DNA of 64,000 nucleotides from Sanderia malayensis. Its lineage: Eukaryota > Cnidaria > Scyphozoa > Semaeostomeae > Pelagiidae. Of this stretch, positions 21,546 through 31,494 are shown piece after piece; position 1 is the stretch's first letter; the number at the start of each line of letters is the position of its first letter. The notes beneath the pieces are model-generated. The model did not search any database. It had not been told where the DNA came from and worked only from the letters and a program-made list of their open reading frames with translations. The translations under genes and the position numbers were made by a program. Location: the NCBI GenBank assembly GCA_013076295.1, contig RQOL01000729.1, positions 1,674,001 to 1,738,000 on the forward strand, given 5' to 3'.

Positions 21546-22339
21546 TGTTGCTCAGAGTAGAAAATTATTATGAAAAGACCGTGTTTGATTTAGCCTGAAT
21601 GAATTATTGCTATGAATTGCTTTGAACATCACTCGTATAAATATGATTACACATTTAATCGAGATAAATGCTGCGCCACAACGTAAAATAAACATATAAT
21701 TTAGCTTATCAGATCTATGATTAAATAACTATTTACACTTCTAAATCTTCGTAATGCTTCAGAAACTAAAGTTCAATTATAGTATACTGAGTTTTTAATC
21801 GCCAAAGGACGCTTTACTTCATAATTCACATAAATATATGATTAACTTATAAATAGCTATTTAGTTTTCATTAATTAATCGCTCATAATCCACCAAGGCT
21901 GTTTAACAACCACTGCCAATAACTGAGTGGACAATTGCAATCAATCAGCAGCAATACTAGGCCCATAGATCTGATTGAAATCGAGGCAACCCATATAATC
22001 ACGATCCACTCTTTTCTATGGCCTATTGTAGTTTGTATCAAATTCAAGTTGCATTGAAACAGCAAAGGTTGAAACAGTAAAGGGATTTTGTCGCAGAATA
22101 GGGAATGACGTATAATTGGTCACTCATTGACTAAAGCCCTACCTTTGTACGCATGCTTTAAGTGAAAGTGAGGTTACAACATTGTAGCTACACTACACAC
22201 TACATTTCCCAAACAACGGAGGGAACCATCAGCCTCGATTCTAAAACGAGTCCAAGAATGTTCCCAGTCGCAAAACAAATATAATGCATTGCACGCTTAA
22301 AGGACCCAAGAAATAATTTAGACTGACTGGGTCACATGC
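21546..22339. promoter_or_regulatory. Spacer R7-R8 with third duplicated block; core promoter deleted
   Basis: The duplicated block is at about 21880-22025. The upstream of R8 shows the same kind of gap as R7: AATGCATTGCACGC joins AAAGGACCCAAG at about 22290-22310, leaving no TAAATAGCTGCAGG. Confidence 0.6.
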
Positions 22340-23335
22340 ATGCCATGTAAGAAAATGCCAGTCATGGCTTTATATCAAGTTTTAGGTGTGATCTTCATGC
22401 TATATAGTCCCGTGATTGTTATTACCAATTCCTTGCTGATCATTTCGTTCATTGCCACTAAAGAATTGACAAAGAATGCTTCAAATTTGATGATAGTTGT
22501 TATAAGCATTTCGGATTGTATTACTGGGATAGTCGGCATGCCTTTGACTGGTATTTGGTACTACTTGCCACAAGGAAATTATGACCAACCAAAGGTTAGG
22601 ATGACAATTCTGTTCTCCTTCATGTTTCCTGGCATCTCCACTACCTTGACACTTCTAGTTGGAATCGATCGCTATTTACACATGAATCCTGATATAAACA
22701 GATCTCCATCAAGATTGCAGAAGCTCTTCAAACGACCATTGATATACTTTGTTATTTTATGTGACATTGTTGTGGTTGTTGTCTTTACATCATTTTATGC
22801 CCTTATCTTACCATCGTCGCCTACCACCGAAATGTATGTTAGCGCCTTTAACACTTTCACAATGCTGACGTTCATGGTAGTCATTCTGGTGATTTATATT
22901 CGAGGATATCGAAGGGTGCAGCGCCATGTTGTTGAAAACCCAATGCATTTAAACGCGCAAAATGGAAGCGTAGAAGAACCACAATTTGTGCGTGAATTGT
23001 TCAAAACAGTGTTGCTGCTTTTAATAACGACCATCGTATCATATATGGGATTTTTCATAATGGCCACTGTGGGATTTATTTATCGATATAATTATTTGAA
23101 ACAGACTGCTTCATGGGTGTATAAGCTGCTTTCTTGTCTCTCGGCACTTATTTTCAATATCAACGCTTTCACCAGTGGATTAATTGTACTGTACCGAAAC
23201 AAGAAAGCCAAGGAGTGGCTCGGAAAAAAGAGAATTTCGTTGTCATGCTGCCGTTGTAAGCTACAAAATGAAACCGAACCGAATGTGCAAAATGTTGTAG
23301 TTGTGATGTCAAATGTGAAAACGAGAAGCGTATGA
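22340..23335 (+). CDS. R8: subfamily A class A GPCR
   Basis: Single-exon receptor, 331 residues from ATG 22340; an in-frame ATG at 22355 matches R6's start. DRY in GIDRYLHMNPD, third loop MHLNAQNGSVEEPQFV (VHLNAQDG in most paralogs), and TM7 as in R7 and R9. The tail is complete (NVQNVVVVMSNVKTRSV). Very close to R7 and R9 in TM1-TM3 and TM6-TM7. Intact reading frame; lacks the conserved core-promoter block. Confidence 0.92.
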   Translation: MPCKKMPVMALYQVLGVIFMLYSPVIVITNSLLIISFIATKELTKNASNLMIVVISISDCITGIVGMPLTGIWYYLPQGNYDQPKVRMTILFSFMFPGISTTLTLLVGIDRYLHMNPDINRSPSRLQKLFKRPLIYFVILCDIVVVVVFTSFYALILPSSPTTEMYVSAFNTFTMLTFMVVILVIYIRGYRRVQRHVVENPMHLNAQNGSVEEPQFVRELFKTVLLLLITTIVSYMGFFIMATVGFIYRYNYLKQTASWVYKLLSCLSALIFNINAFTSGLIVLYRNKKAKEWLGKKRISLSCCRCKLQNETEPNVQNVVVVMSNVKTRSV

Positions 23336-24248
23336 TGTTGCTCAGAGTAAAAAATTATTATGAAAAGACCGTGTTTGATTTAGCCTGAATTATTGCTATG
23401 AATTGCTTTGAACATCACTCGTATAAATATGATTACACATTTAATCGAGATAAATGCTGCTTCATTCTCAACATAAAATAGACATATGATTAAGCTTATG
23501 AGATCTATGATTAAATAACTATTTACCCTTCCAAATCTTCGTGATGCTTCAGAAACTAAAGTTCAATTATAATATTTCGAGTTTTTAATCGCCGAAGGAC
23601 GCTTTGTTTCTCAATCTCACGTCAATATATGATTAACTTATAAATAACTATTTAATTTTCATTAATTAATCGCTCATAATCGGCCAAGGTTGTTTATCAA
23701 CCATTACCAATAACTGAGTGGACAATTGCAATCAATTAGCAGCAATACTAGCCCCGTAGATCTGATTGAAATCAAGGCAGTGGCGACCCGCGCTTTTTTA
23801 ATGGCCTATTTTAGTTTCTATAAGAATCAATTTGCATTGAAAAAGCGAAGACTGAAACAGTAATGACATTTTGTCGCAGAATAGGGAATGAGGTAATTGG
23901 TCACTCATTGACTAAAGCCCAATTTTTGTACGCATACGTTAAGTGAAAGCGAGATTACAACATTGTAGTTACACTACACACTACATTTTCTAAACAACAG
24001 AGGGAACCATCAGCCTTGATTCGAAAACGAGTTCAAGAATGTTCCCAGTCGCAAAGCATATATAATGCATACTTTTCAAAAACAAAAGACGATCCCCAGA
24101 ATGAACCGTCTGCTTCCTTTCTATTGTGTGATTTTGTTTGCTTTATCTGCTTTGGAAAATAGCTAAATAGCTGCAGGATGTACAGACCTGTACAATACGC
24201 CGAGGATCCAAAGTTAAAGCAATAACTTAGACTGACTTTGTCTCTCGC
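23336..24248. promoter_or_regulatory. Spacer R8-R9 with fourth duplicated block and intact core promoter
   Basis: The duplicated block is at about 23670-23815. TAAATAGCTGCAGG is at 24164-24177, 100 bp before the ATG (24264) that aligns with R6's start. Confidence 0.6.
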
Positions 24249-25199
24249 ATGCTATATAACAACATGCCAGTCATGGTTTTATATCAAGTTTTAGGTGTGA
24301 TCTTTATGTTATATAGTCCCGTGATTGTTATTACCAATTCATTGCTGATTATTTCGTTCATTGCCACTAAAGAATTGACAAAGAATGCTTCAAATTTGAT
24401 GATAGTTGTTATAAGCATTTCGGATTGTATTACTGGGATAGTTGCCATGCCTCTGACTGGGATTTGGTACTACTTGCCACAAAGAAATTATGATCAATCA
24501 AAGGTTGGGATGACAATACTGTTCTCCTTCATGTTTCCTGGCATCTCCACTACCTTGACACTTCTAGTTGGAATTGATCGCTATTTACACATGAATCCTG
24601 ATATAAGCAGATCTCCATCAAGATTTCTAAAGCTCTTCAAACGACCATTGATATACGTTGTTATTTTCTGTGACATTGCTTTGGTTGTTGTGTTCACATT
24701 AATTTATGGTGTTGTTTTAACGTCATCTCCTACAACCGATATGTATATTAACGCTATTTGTACGTTTGCAATGCTGACATTTATGGTTGGAATTTTGATG
24801 ATTTACATTCGAGGATATCGCAGGGTCCTTCGCCATGTTGTTGAAAACCCAGTTCACTTCAACGCACAAGATGGAAGCGTAGAAGAGCCAAAATATGTGC
24901 GCGAATTGTTCAAGACAGTGTTGCTGCTTTTAATAACGACCATCGTATCATATACGGGATTTTTCATAATGGCCACTGTGGGATTTATTTATCGATATAA
25001 TTATTTGAAACAGACTGCTTCATGGGTGTATAAGCTGGTTTCTTGTCTCTCGGCACTTATTTTCAATATCAATGCTTTCACCAGTGGATTAATTGTACTG
25101 TACCGAAACAAGAAGGCCAAAGAGTGGCTCGGAAGAAAGAGAAATGCGTTGTCATGCTACTGTTGTAAGCTACAAAATGAAACCGAACCGAATGTGTAA
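24249..25199 (+). CDS. R9: subfamily A class A GPCR with truncated tail
   Basis: Single-exon receptor, 316 residues (ATG 24249; alternative 24264). All seven helices, DRY, third loop VHFNAQDGSVEEPKYV and TM7 are intact. Two oddities. First, a CAA to TAA change at 25197-25199 ends the protein at ETEPNV, about 15 residues short of R7 and R8, whose remaining tail is still readable downstream with small changes. Second, TM4-TM5 (ALVVVFTLIYGVVLTSSP, then TDMYIN) matches R12 rather than R7/R8, suggesting a gene-conversion tract at about 24668-24795. Probably still a functional receptor body. Confidence 0.88.
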   Translation: MLYNNMPVMVLYQVLGVIFMLYSPVIVITNSLLIISFIATKELTKNASNLMIVVISISDCITGIVAMPLTGIWYYLPQRNYDQSKVGMTILFSFMFPGISTTLTLLVGIDRYLHMNPDISRSPSRFLKLFKRPLIYVVIFCDIALVVVFTLIYGVVLTSSPTTDMYINAICTFAMLTFMVGILMIYIRGYRRVLRHVVENPVHFNAQDGSVEEPKYVRELFKTVLLLLITTIVSYTGFFIMATVGFIYRYNYLKQTASWVYKLVSCLSALIFNINAFTSGLIVLYRNKKAKEWLGRKRNALSCYCCKLQNETEPNV

Positions 25200-26032
25200 A
25201 ATGTGGGAGTTGTGATGTCAAATGTGAAAACAATTAACCTATGATGTTCATCAGAGCAGAATTTTATCATGACAAGACCGATTTTGATTTAGCTTGGCTT
25301 TAGAATGAATTGCTTTCACATGATTGTTAAAAATAACGTATATTTTGAGCATCACTCGTATAAACATGATTACACATTTAATTGAGATAAATGTTGCCCC
25401 ATTCTCAACATAAAATAAACATATGATTAAGCTTATGAATTTATGATTAAATAACTAACATATGTATTTACCCTTTCATGTCTTCGTGATGCTTTGAATA
25501 TTAGAAAATGATTAAGAATCTACCGTTATTGAAGTAATTTGGCTGCCATAACCAATTATTCATTAGGAACTTTCAATTAACTGGCCGAAATATTGGCCTT
25601 ATAGGTTTGCATGATAAGGATGATCAATTAATCGGCCTCTCTTTGGTGTATTGCATCCAGATAAAAGGAACCTGATGGAGGAAGGATGAAAATCATACTT
25701 TAATCAACATATTATAAATTACTGCACTGTTTCCTATTATACAATTAAACTAAAATAATTATTTTGGTAATTTCAGGCCAATAGAGTTGGATTACGAGTT
25801 ATTGTCATGTCTATAGGAAAGACAAGGGTTGCACTGCATAGATAAGAAATGGGCTAATGGTTTTTTTTGCGCTTTGCTCATAAACCAATACTTCGCGAAG
25901 ATAGAAAGGGAATTTGTCACTAAAACAATTTATGGCTGTATGTAGCTATGTTCGTGCTATGAAGAATTATTCAGTTCAGTAACGTGCTGCTTAGTATTTT
26001 TATTCTCAGCTTGTTATCGTTCAATACGCCGA
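25200..26032. other. Spacer between convergent R9 and R10
   Basis: No gene is seen. It contains a diverged, partial version of the A-subfamily 3' and upstream repeats and AT-rich filler. Confidence 0.5.
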
Positions 26033-27016
26033 TCAAAAATTGGCTACTGCCATATTGCTTATCACAGAGGCACTGGTTTGTACAGCCACGTCTTGACTCT
26101 TTGACTCGCAGCAACAACAGCAACGTATTAAAGAATCTCTCTTTTTGCGCATCCATTCTCTACATTTCCCATTTCTGTACAGTACAATCAATGCATTTGC
26201 TATGACGCCTGTCATTGCGAGGCCTGATGAAACTACGTCGAGCAGAATAAATGCAAATGAAGTCAAGGCGTTGGGCTTACGTAATATTAATATTGCAGTG
26301 GTAGCCAAGTTCACCAAAATAGGCATATATGAAACGCATGCCGCTATAAGAAGAAATAGAACTGTTTTTTGCAATTCTGTCACATATCTTGGCTGAATTG
26401 TCCCTCTCCTTTCACCATCTCGTATGCTGTTAAAACGAGCTTCATTTTCTTCAACATGGCGACGAACTTTGCGATATCCTCGAATATAGATTGCAAATAG
26501 TGCAGTCGTTGATGATAGAATGGCGACGGAGCTAATGATGATAGCATAAGCTGTCATTCTGCTGCTTTCATCATCCGATATGACAAAAAATGAGTGAAAT
26601 GCTATAGGAAGAATTACCATTAGGAGAATCACAACGTATACTCGTGGCTTTTTCAAATATTTTTGAAATCTTGATGAAGATCTGTTGTGTATTAAATCAG
26701 GATTCATGTGAAAGTAGCGATCAATGCCGATCAATGTAGTAAGATTTATTGTGATGCCAAACAGACTTTGGAGAGTCAAGTTTGTAACGACAGCAAAAGA
26801 TTTGATCTTGTGTACTGATGGCCAACAATAACCGATTCCGTACAACGGCATGCCAGTAAGACCATTGATGAGGTCCACGATACTTGTCATAAAGATCAAT
26901 GTGTTTGAAAGATTCCTTCTCCACTGTTTAGTAGCAACAAATGAAACTATCAACAGTGAATTGATCGCAATTGTTGCGAAACAAAAAAGCAAAATTACGA
27001 CACCAAAGATATACAT
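26033..27016 (-). CDS. R10: subfamily B class A GPCR
   Basis: Single-exon receptor, 327 residues from the ATG at 27016. The open frame extends upstream without an ATG, through a LWKYIQ-like stretch shared with R4. Anchors: N in TM1 (INSLLIVS), IVD in TM2, GIDRYFHMNPD, ICL2 NRSSSRFQKYLKKPRVYVV, third loop ARFNSIRDGERRG then RYVTELQKTV, TM7 NALIVLYRNGKCREWM. Cysteine-rich tail (RCCCCCESK). One change in helix 8 (RNGK for RNRK). Convergent with R9; divergent from R11 with only about 560 bp between starts. Confidence 0.9.
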   Translation of the reverse strand: MYIFGVVILLFCFATIAINSLLIVSFVATKQWRRNLSNTLIFMTSIVDLINGLTGMPLYGIGYCWPSVHKIKSFAVVTNLTLQSLFGITINLTTLIGIDRYFHMNPDLIHNRSSSRFQKYLKKPRVYVVILLMVILPIAFHSFFVISDDESSRMTAYAIIISSVAILSSTTALFAIYIRGYRKVRRHVEENEARFNSIRDGERRGTIQPRYVTELQKTVLFLLIAACVSYMPILVNLATTAILILRKPNALTSFAFILLDVVSSGLAMTGVIANALIVLYRNGKCREWMRKKRDSLIRCCCCCESKSQDVAVQTSASVISNMAVANF

Positions 27017-27577
27017 GACTACTTGAATATATTTCCATAAGTAGCATTCAAGCAATGTGCTGCAAATGTGCAATATATGGAAAAATTTTCTATTTTTATG
27101 CAATTTTCAGACCACTTCAGCATAATATTAAAAATTTAATTATATTCTAACCTTTTTATAGTATTCGACATTTGTAAATTGACAAAAGACAGCCAAAAGA
27201 TAATGCCATGTTCGTATGAACGAGTATTATTGTAAAAGGTTGTTTATCAGTCATGTGTTTATCAGCTTTTGAGTTTTATTTTATCTGAAGCGAATTGAAA
27301 AGAAATATTAGTTAATTAACCACGGAGACTGTTTTTCCCACAACACGTGCGCCGTCGTTGAACGAATTTGTTGTTTTATGCTTCGAATGTTTTTCATAAC
27401 GACTATTTATCATGCTATGGGTTTTTATTTTTGCTTCGCATAATGAAAGCATGATCATTTTGTTTGTTTTACCTTTTGCATCTGTCTTCAAAATTAGAAG
27501 GCTCCCGGATGCACAGATCCTGTAGCACCGCAGCAAATTCTTTGTCGGTTGCTACCGGCTCGGAGAATGCTTCTGTC
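27017..27577. promoter_or_regulatory. Short bidirectional spacer between R10 and R11
   Basis: The two receptors of different subfamilies start back to back here. The R11 side (about 27340-27530) matches the R12 upstream region (ATTTATCATG.TATGGGTTT, then TTTGTTTTACCTTTTGCATCTG). R11's version of the core block is diverged and lacks a clear TATA element. Confidence 0.5.
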
Positions 27578-28552
27578 ATGATAATGTATCAAATTTTAGG
27601 TGTGATTTTCATGATCTATGGTCCAGTGATTGTTATTACCAATTCACTGCTGATCATTTCGTTCATTGCCACAAAGCAAGCAACAAAGAATGCTTCAAAT
27701 TTAATGATAGTTGTCATAAGCATTTCAGACTGTGTTACTGGGCTTATTGCCATGCCTCTTTCTGGAGTTTGGAGCTACTGGGCAAAAGAAACTAATTATG
27801 AGCAAGCAATTAGGATCACGTCTTTAGTCGTCCTCAGTTTTCCTGGCATCTCTATAACCTTGACACTTCTCGTTGGAATCGATCGCTATTTACACATGAA
27901 TCCTGATATAAACAGATTTCCATCAAAACTGCAAAGGCTCTTCAAAAAGCCGTTGGTATACGTTGTAGTGTTTTGTAACATTGTTCTTGTTGTTGTCTGC
28001 TCATTAATCTATGGTGTTATTTTGCCGTCTTCGCCTACAACCGACATTTATATTAATGCCTTAAATGTACTTGCAATGCTGATATTCATTTCTGTAATTT
28101 TGGTGATTTACATTCGAGGATATCGCAGGGTTCTTCGCCATGTTGTTGAGAACCCAATTCACTTAAACGCACAAGATGGAAGCGTAGAAGAGCCACTATA
28201 TGTGCGTGAGTTGTATAAAACAGTGTTGCTGCTTTTAATAGCAGCTACTGTGTCATATATGGCATACTTCATAATGGCCACTGCTTCTATTATTATCCAT
28301 TACAATAAGATTCAACTGACGACTTCGTCAATGCAGGTGTATAAGCTGCTTTATAGCCTGTCGCTACTTCCTTTCCATTCCAACGCCTTCACCAATGCAT
28401 TGATTGTACTATATCGAAATAGGATATGCAGGAAATGGTTTGGCAAAAAGAAAGAGTCATTATTTTGTTGTTGTTATAAGTCAAAGATGGAAGAAGTGAA
28501 CATGCAAAATGTTGCAGTTGTCATGTCAAACGTGGAAGCGAGAAACCTATGA
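27578..28552 (+). CDS. R11: subfamily A class A GPCR
   Basis: Single-exon receptor; ATG 27578 aligns with the other A starts (MIMYQILGVIF) and gives 324 residues. An in-frame ATG at 27509 would add 23 polar residues, but these overlap the conserved promoter-like sequence, so 27578 is preferred. TM2 ISISD, DRY in GIDRYLHMNPD, third loop IHLNAQDGSVEEPLYV, TM6 LLLIAATVSYMAYF, TM7 NALIVLYRNRICRKWF (the basic helix-8 residue K is I). Tail NVAVVMSNVEARNL. Intact. Confidence 0.9.
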   Translation: MIMYQILGVIFMIYGPVIVITNSLLIISFIATKQATKNASNLMIVVISISDCVTGLIAMPLSGVWSYWAKETNYEQAIRITSLVVLSFPGISITLTLLVGIDRYLHMNPDINRFPSKLQRLFKKPLVYVVVFCNIVLVVVCSLIYGVILPSSPTTDIYINALNVLAMLIFISVILVIYIRGYRRVLRHVVENPIHLNAQDGSVEEPLYVRELYKTVLLLLIAATVSYMAYFIMATASIIIHYNKIQLTTSSMQVYKLLYSLSLLPFHSNAFTNALIVLYRNRICRKWFGKKKESLFCCCYKSKMEEVNMQNVAVVMSNVEARNL

Positions 28553-29867
28553 TATGTCTCAGAGTAAAAATTCATGATGATAAGACCATCGCATTTTATG
28601 TTTAGTATTTAATGCATACGTCATGCATTAAGCCTCATCTTTGGGATTTGTGCAGCTGGTAACTACTTCTAATAAAACCATTTGTGAGTGACTGAGCTCA
28701 AGCGGGAGTCTCCTATTGACTTGACGACATTATTAAATTGCATTTCAAGATAATCACGCATTTTCAAAAATAATTAACCTGAACGAACTGCTTTGTTATG
28801 ATTGTTTAAGCAAACCTGTATTTTTAACTCGTTCAATCATTCGTGTAAATATGACTACTCATTTTAGGAAGGCATATGCTGCCAAGTTCTCAACGTCACA
28901 TAACTATGTGTGATGAAGATATTAATAACTATTTATTTATAATCATCACTAATTAATCGTTCACGGTTGATTAGTATTTTTTAGTCCCCATGACCAATAA
29001 TTCATCAGACACTTGAGTTTGTTTGCCCCAATTTTGGCCCTTTACGTGATCGCGAATCGTGACAAGGGTAGTCCATAGAAATCTGTTTCTGATGCTTACA
29101 ATAGTTCATGAGCCTGGATGTAGTTTATTCGACGCACCAATCAGATGAATTTGATACATCTATTCACCTACGAATATTAAGACCCGGGATAAGGCATTAA
29201 GAAGTGGCTTTCAGGCCAAGGTTAGAGACCGGACAACAAGCTTATAAATACGATCAAAGAGGTAAACAATGTTAAATTGTTGAACTTGGAGAGAAGATGA
29301 ATAACTGTTCACTGTTGCTAATTGTGTGTTTATAAAATATTGAGCCCTATTCTGATCCTTTACTAATTGAAAAGAATTATTAATGAAGAGGTTTGACGTT
29401 TAACGAACTCGTCACCGCTCAAGCAAGCTTATCCCATAAGCCAACTTTAAACTGTAGTGTGCCGTGTGAACCAAACATCTTTGGTTTTTGTGAATCATCC
29501 ACCAACAATTGGAGCTTAATTAAAGGGACGTTTAAAAGAAGACTCCTTTTATTGAAAGTATGAAGATACACAAGGCATACATGAACGTTAATCAACTGCG
29601 GAACGTTTTATCCCACGCATATGTATGCAATCATTGAACGAAATCCTTATTTTATGTTTGGAAAATATTGCATAAAAATTATTTATCATGATATGGGTTT
29701 AATTTTTGTTTGTAATGATAAAGGCACGATCGTTTTATTTGCTTTACCTTTGCCATCTGCTTTGTAAATTATAAAGCTGCGGGGTGCCAAAAACCTGTAG
29801 CACACGCAAAAAATTCTGAGTAGGAGAAGAAGTTGATAACCGCTTTGCATGCACACTATTCGAGAGT
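28553..29867. promoter_or_regulatory. Spacer R11-R12
   Basis: A block at about 29085-29165 matches 2585-2665 downstream of R1. The upstream of R12 (29400-29645) is the reference for the displaced R3 region. ATTATAAAGCTGCGGGG at 29768-29784, about 100 bp before the ATG, is a variant of the shared core promoter with a clear TATA element. Confidence 0.55.
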
Positions 29868-30845
29868 ATGTCGGTCACAATAATTTATCACGTTTTTGGT
29901 GTGGTTTGCATGATTTATTGTCCTGTGATTGTTGTTACCAATGCCTTGCTGATTATTTCGTTCATTGCCACTAAACAGTCGACAAAGAATGCTTCAAATT
30001 TGCTGATCGTTATCATAAGCATTTCAGATAGCGTTACTGGGTTGGTTGCCATGCCTCTGATCGCAATTTGGTTCTACTGGCCAGAAGCAAAAAATTATGA
30101 ACCAATATTTAGGGTGACATCTTTTGTCGTCCTCAGTTTTCCTGGCATCTCTATAACTTTGACACTACTGGTTGGAATCGATCGCTACTTACACATGAAT
30201 CCCAATATAAACAGAGCTCCTTCAAGACTGCAAAAGCTCTTTGAAAAACCAATGATATACGTTGTAGCTCTTTGTGACATTGCTCTTGTTGTTATGTTCA
30301 CATTAATTTATGGTGTTGTTTTAACGTCATCTCCTGCAACCGACATGTATATTAACGCTTTTTCTACTTTTGCAATGCTGACATTTATGGTTGTACTTTT
30401 GGTGATTTACATACGAGGATATCGGAGAGTTCTTCGCCATGTTGTTGAAAACCCAGTTCACTTAAACGCACAAGATGGAAGCGTAGAAGAGCCACAATAT
30501 GTACGTGAGTTGTATAAAACAGTGTTGCTGCTTTTAATAGTAGTTATTTTGTCATACATGGGATACTTTCTGACAGTTGCAGTCAAATTAATTCCATATT
30601 TTATTGACTTTGAAGAAAGTCGTCCATGGGAGCTTAGCTTGGTTTATTGTCTGTCACAACTTCTTTTCTATGCGGACTCCTTCACAAATGCATTGATTGT
30701 ACTGTACAGAAATAGAAAATGCAGAGAATGGTTGAGCAAAAAGAGAGATTCAATATTATGTTATTGTTGTAAGTCAAAAAATGAAGAAGTGAGCATGCAA
30801 AGTGTTGCAGTTGTGATATCAAACGTGGAAACCAGAAACCTGTGA
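29868..30845 (+). CDS. R12: subfamily A class A GPCR
   Basis: Single-exon receptor, 325 residues, used as reference. TM1 about residues 8-32 with N25; TM2 43-65 with D54; TM3 83-107 with DRY at 105-107; TM4 128-152; TM5 160-184; third loop 185-214; TM6 215-240; TM7 255-281. TM7 has N274 and Y280 in place of NPxxY. There is no cysteine at the TM3 start, no CWxP in TM6 and no proline at 5.50. Helix 8 is RNRKCREWL, followed by CYCC, a possible palmitoylation site. The second loop reads HMNPN where most have HMNPD. Intact; orphan. Confidence 0.92.
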   Translation: MSVTIIYHVFGVVCMIYCPVIVVTNALLIISFIATKQSTKNASNLLIVIISISDSVTGLVAMPLIAIWFYWPEAKNYEPIFRVTSFVVLSFPGISITLTLLVGIDRYLHMNPNINRAPSRLQKLFEKPMIYVVALCDIALVVMFTLIYGVVLTSSPATDMYINAFSTFAMLTFMVVLLVIYIRGYRRVLRHVVENPVHLNAQDGSVEEPQYVRELYKTVLLLLIVVILSYMGYFLTVAVKLIPYFIDFEESRPWELSLVYCLSQLLFYADSFTNALIVLYRNRKCREWLSKKRDSILCYCCKSKNEEVSMQSVAVVISNVETRNL

Positions 30846-31494
30846 TGGAACTCAGAACACAAGTTCTTAATGATAATAGCATTGCATTCTCATTTATGAA
30901 ATAATTTATGCACAAAAAGTAAGACTCATTTGTAAGATCTTTTTGTGAGTCAGACACTGAAGCTTATTTATTGCAAAATTGCTTCAACTTCTCATAGCAT
31001 GGCTTCGAAAATAATTCACCTGAATCAAATACTTTTTAATAGCCTTTTAGACTAACCTGTATTTTTAATTTGCAAAATCATTCGTATAAATATGACTAAA
31101 CATTTAAGGGAAGTAAATGCTGCTGAATCCTCAACGCGACATAGATATATGAATAAGTTATAAATGAAGATTTACTTTTCCTTATCATGACTATGTTACG
31201 TTTGAAAATTAAAAATTTATCAAGAATCCACCGTTGCAACTAAAGCTACTTGGCATGCATAGTATGCATTATTGATCTGGCACTGGAGCTTATGAAAGTT
31301 CAACGACGTGAGTTGTCCTAACTTTCCTTTATCTTCCCTTTCTAAGAGCACAGTCCAGCCATATGAAGATAGAGATTTGCGATTATTCCAGGCAACGGTT
31401 CGGTTCCCAGGTACAAAGTGAAGATCGACCAACAAACTTCACAGATGGATTGAATTCAATAAAGTAAAGCACAACAGAAATTTGTAAATAGAAC
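30846..31494. other. Spacer between R12 and the ankyrin gene
   Basis: Left part: a receptor 3' flank like those of R1 and R3. Right part (about 31200-31494): presumably the promoter and 5' UTR of the ankyrin gene; no clear TATA box. Confidence 0.45.

Noticed and set aside
27509..27577. Upstream ATG of R11 adding 23 residues
   Set aside because: The added segment overlaps the promoter/5' UTR block conserved with R12, and no other receptor has such an N-terminus.
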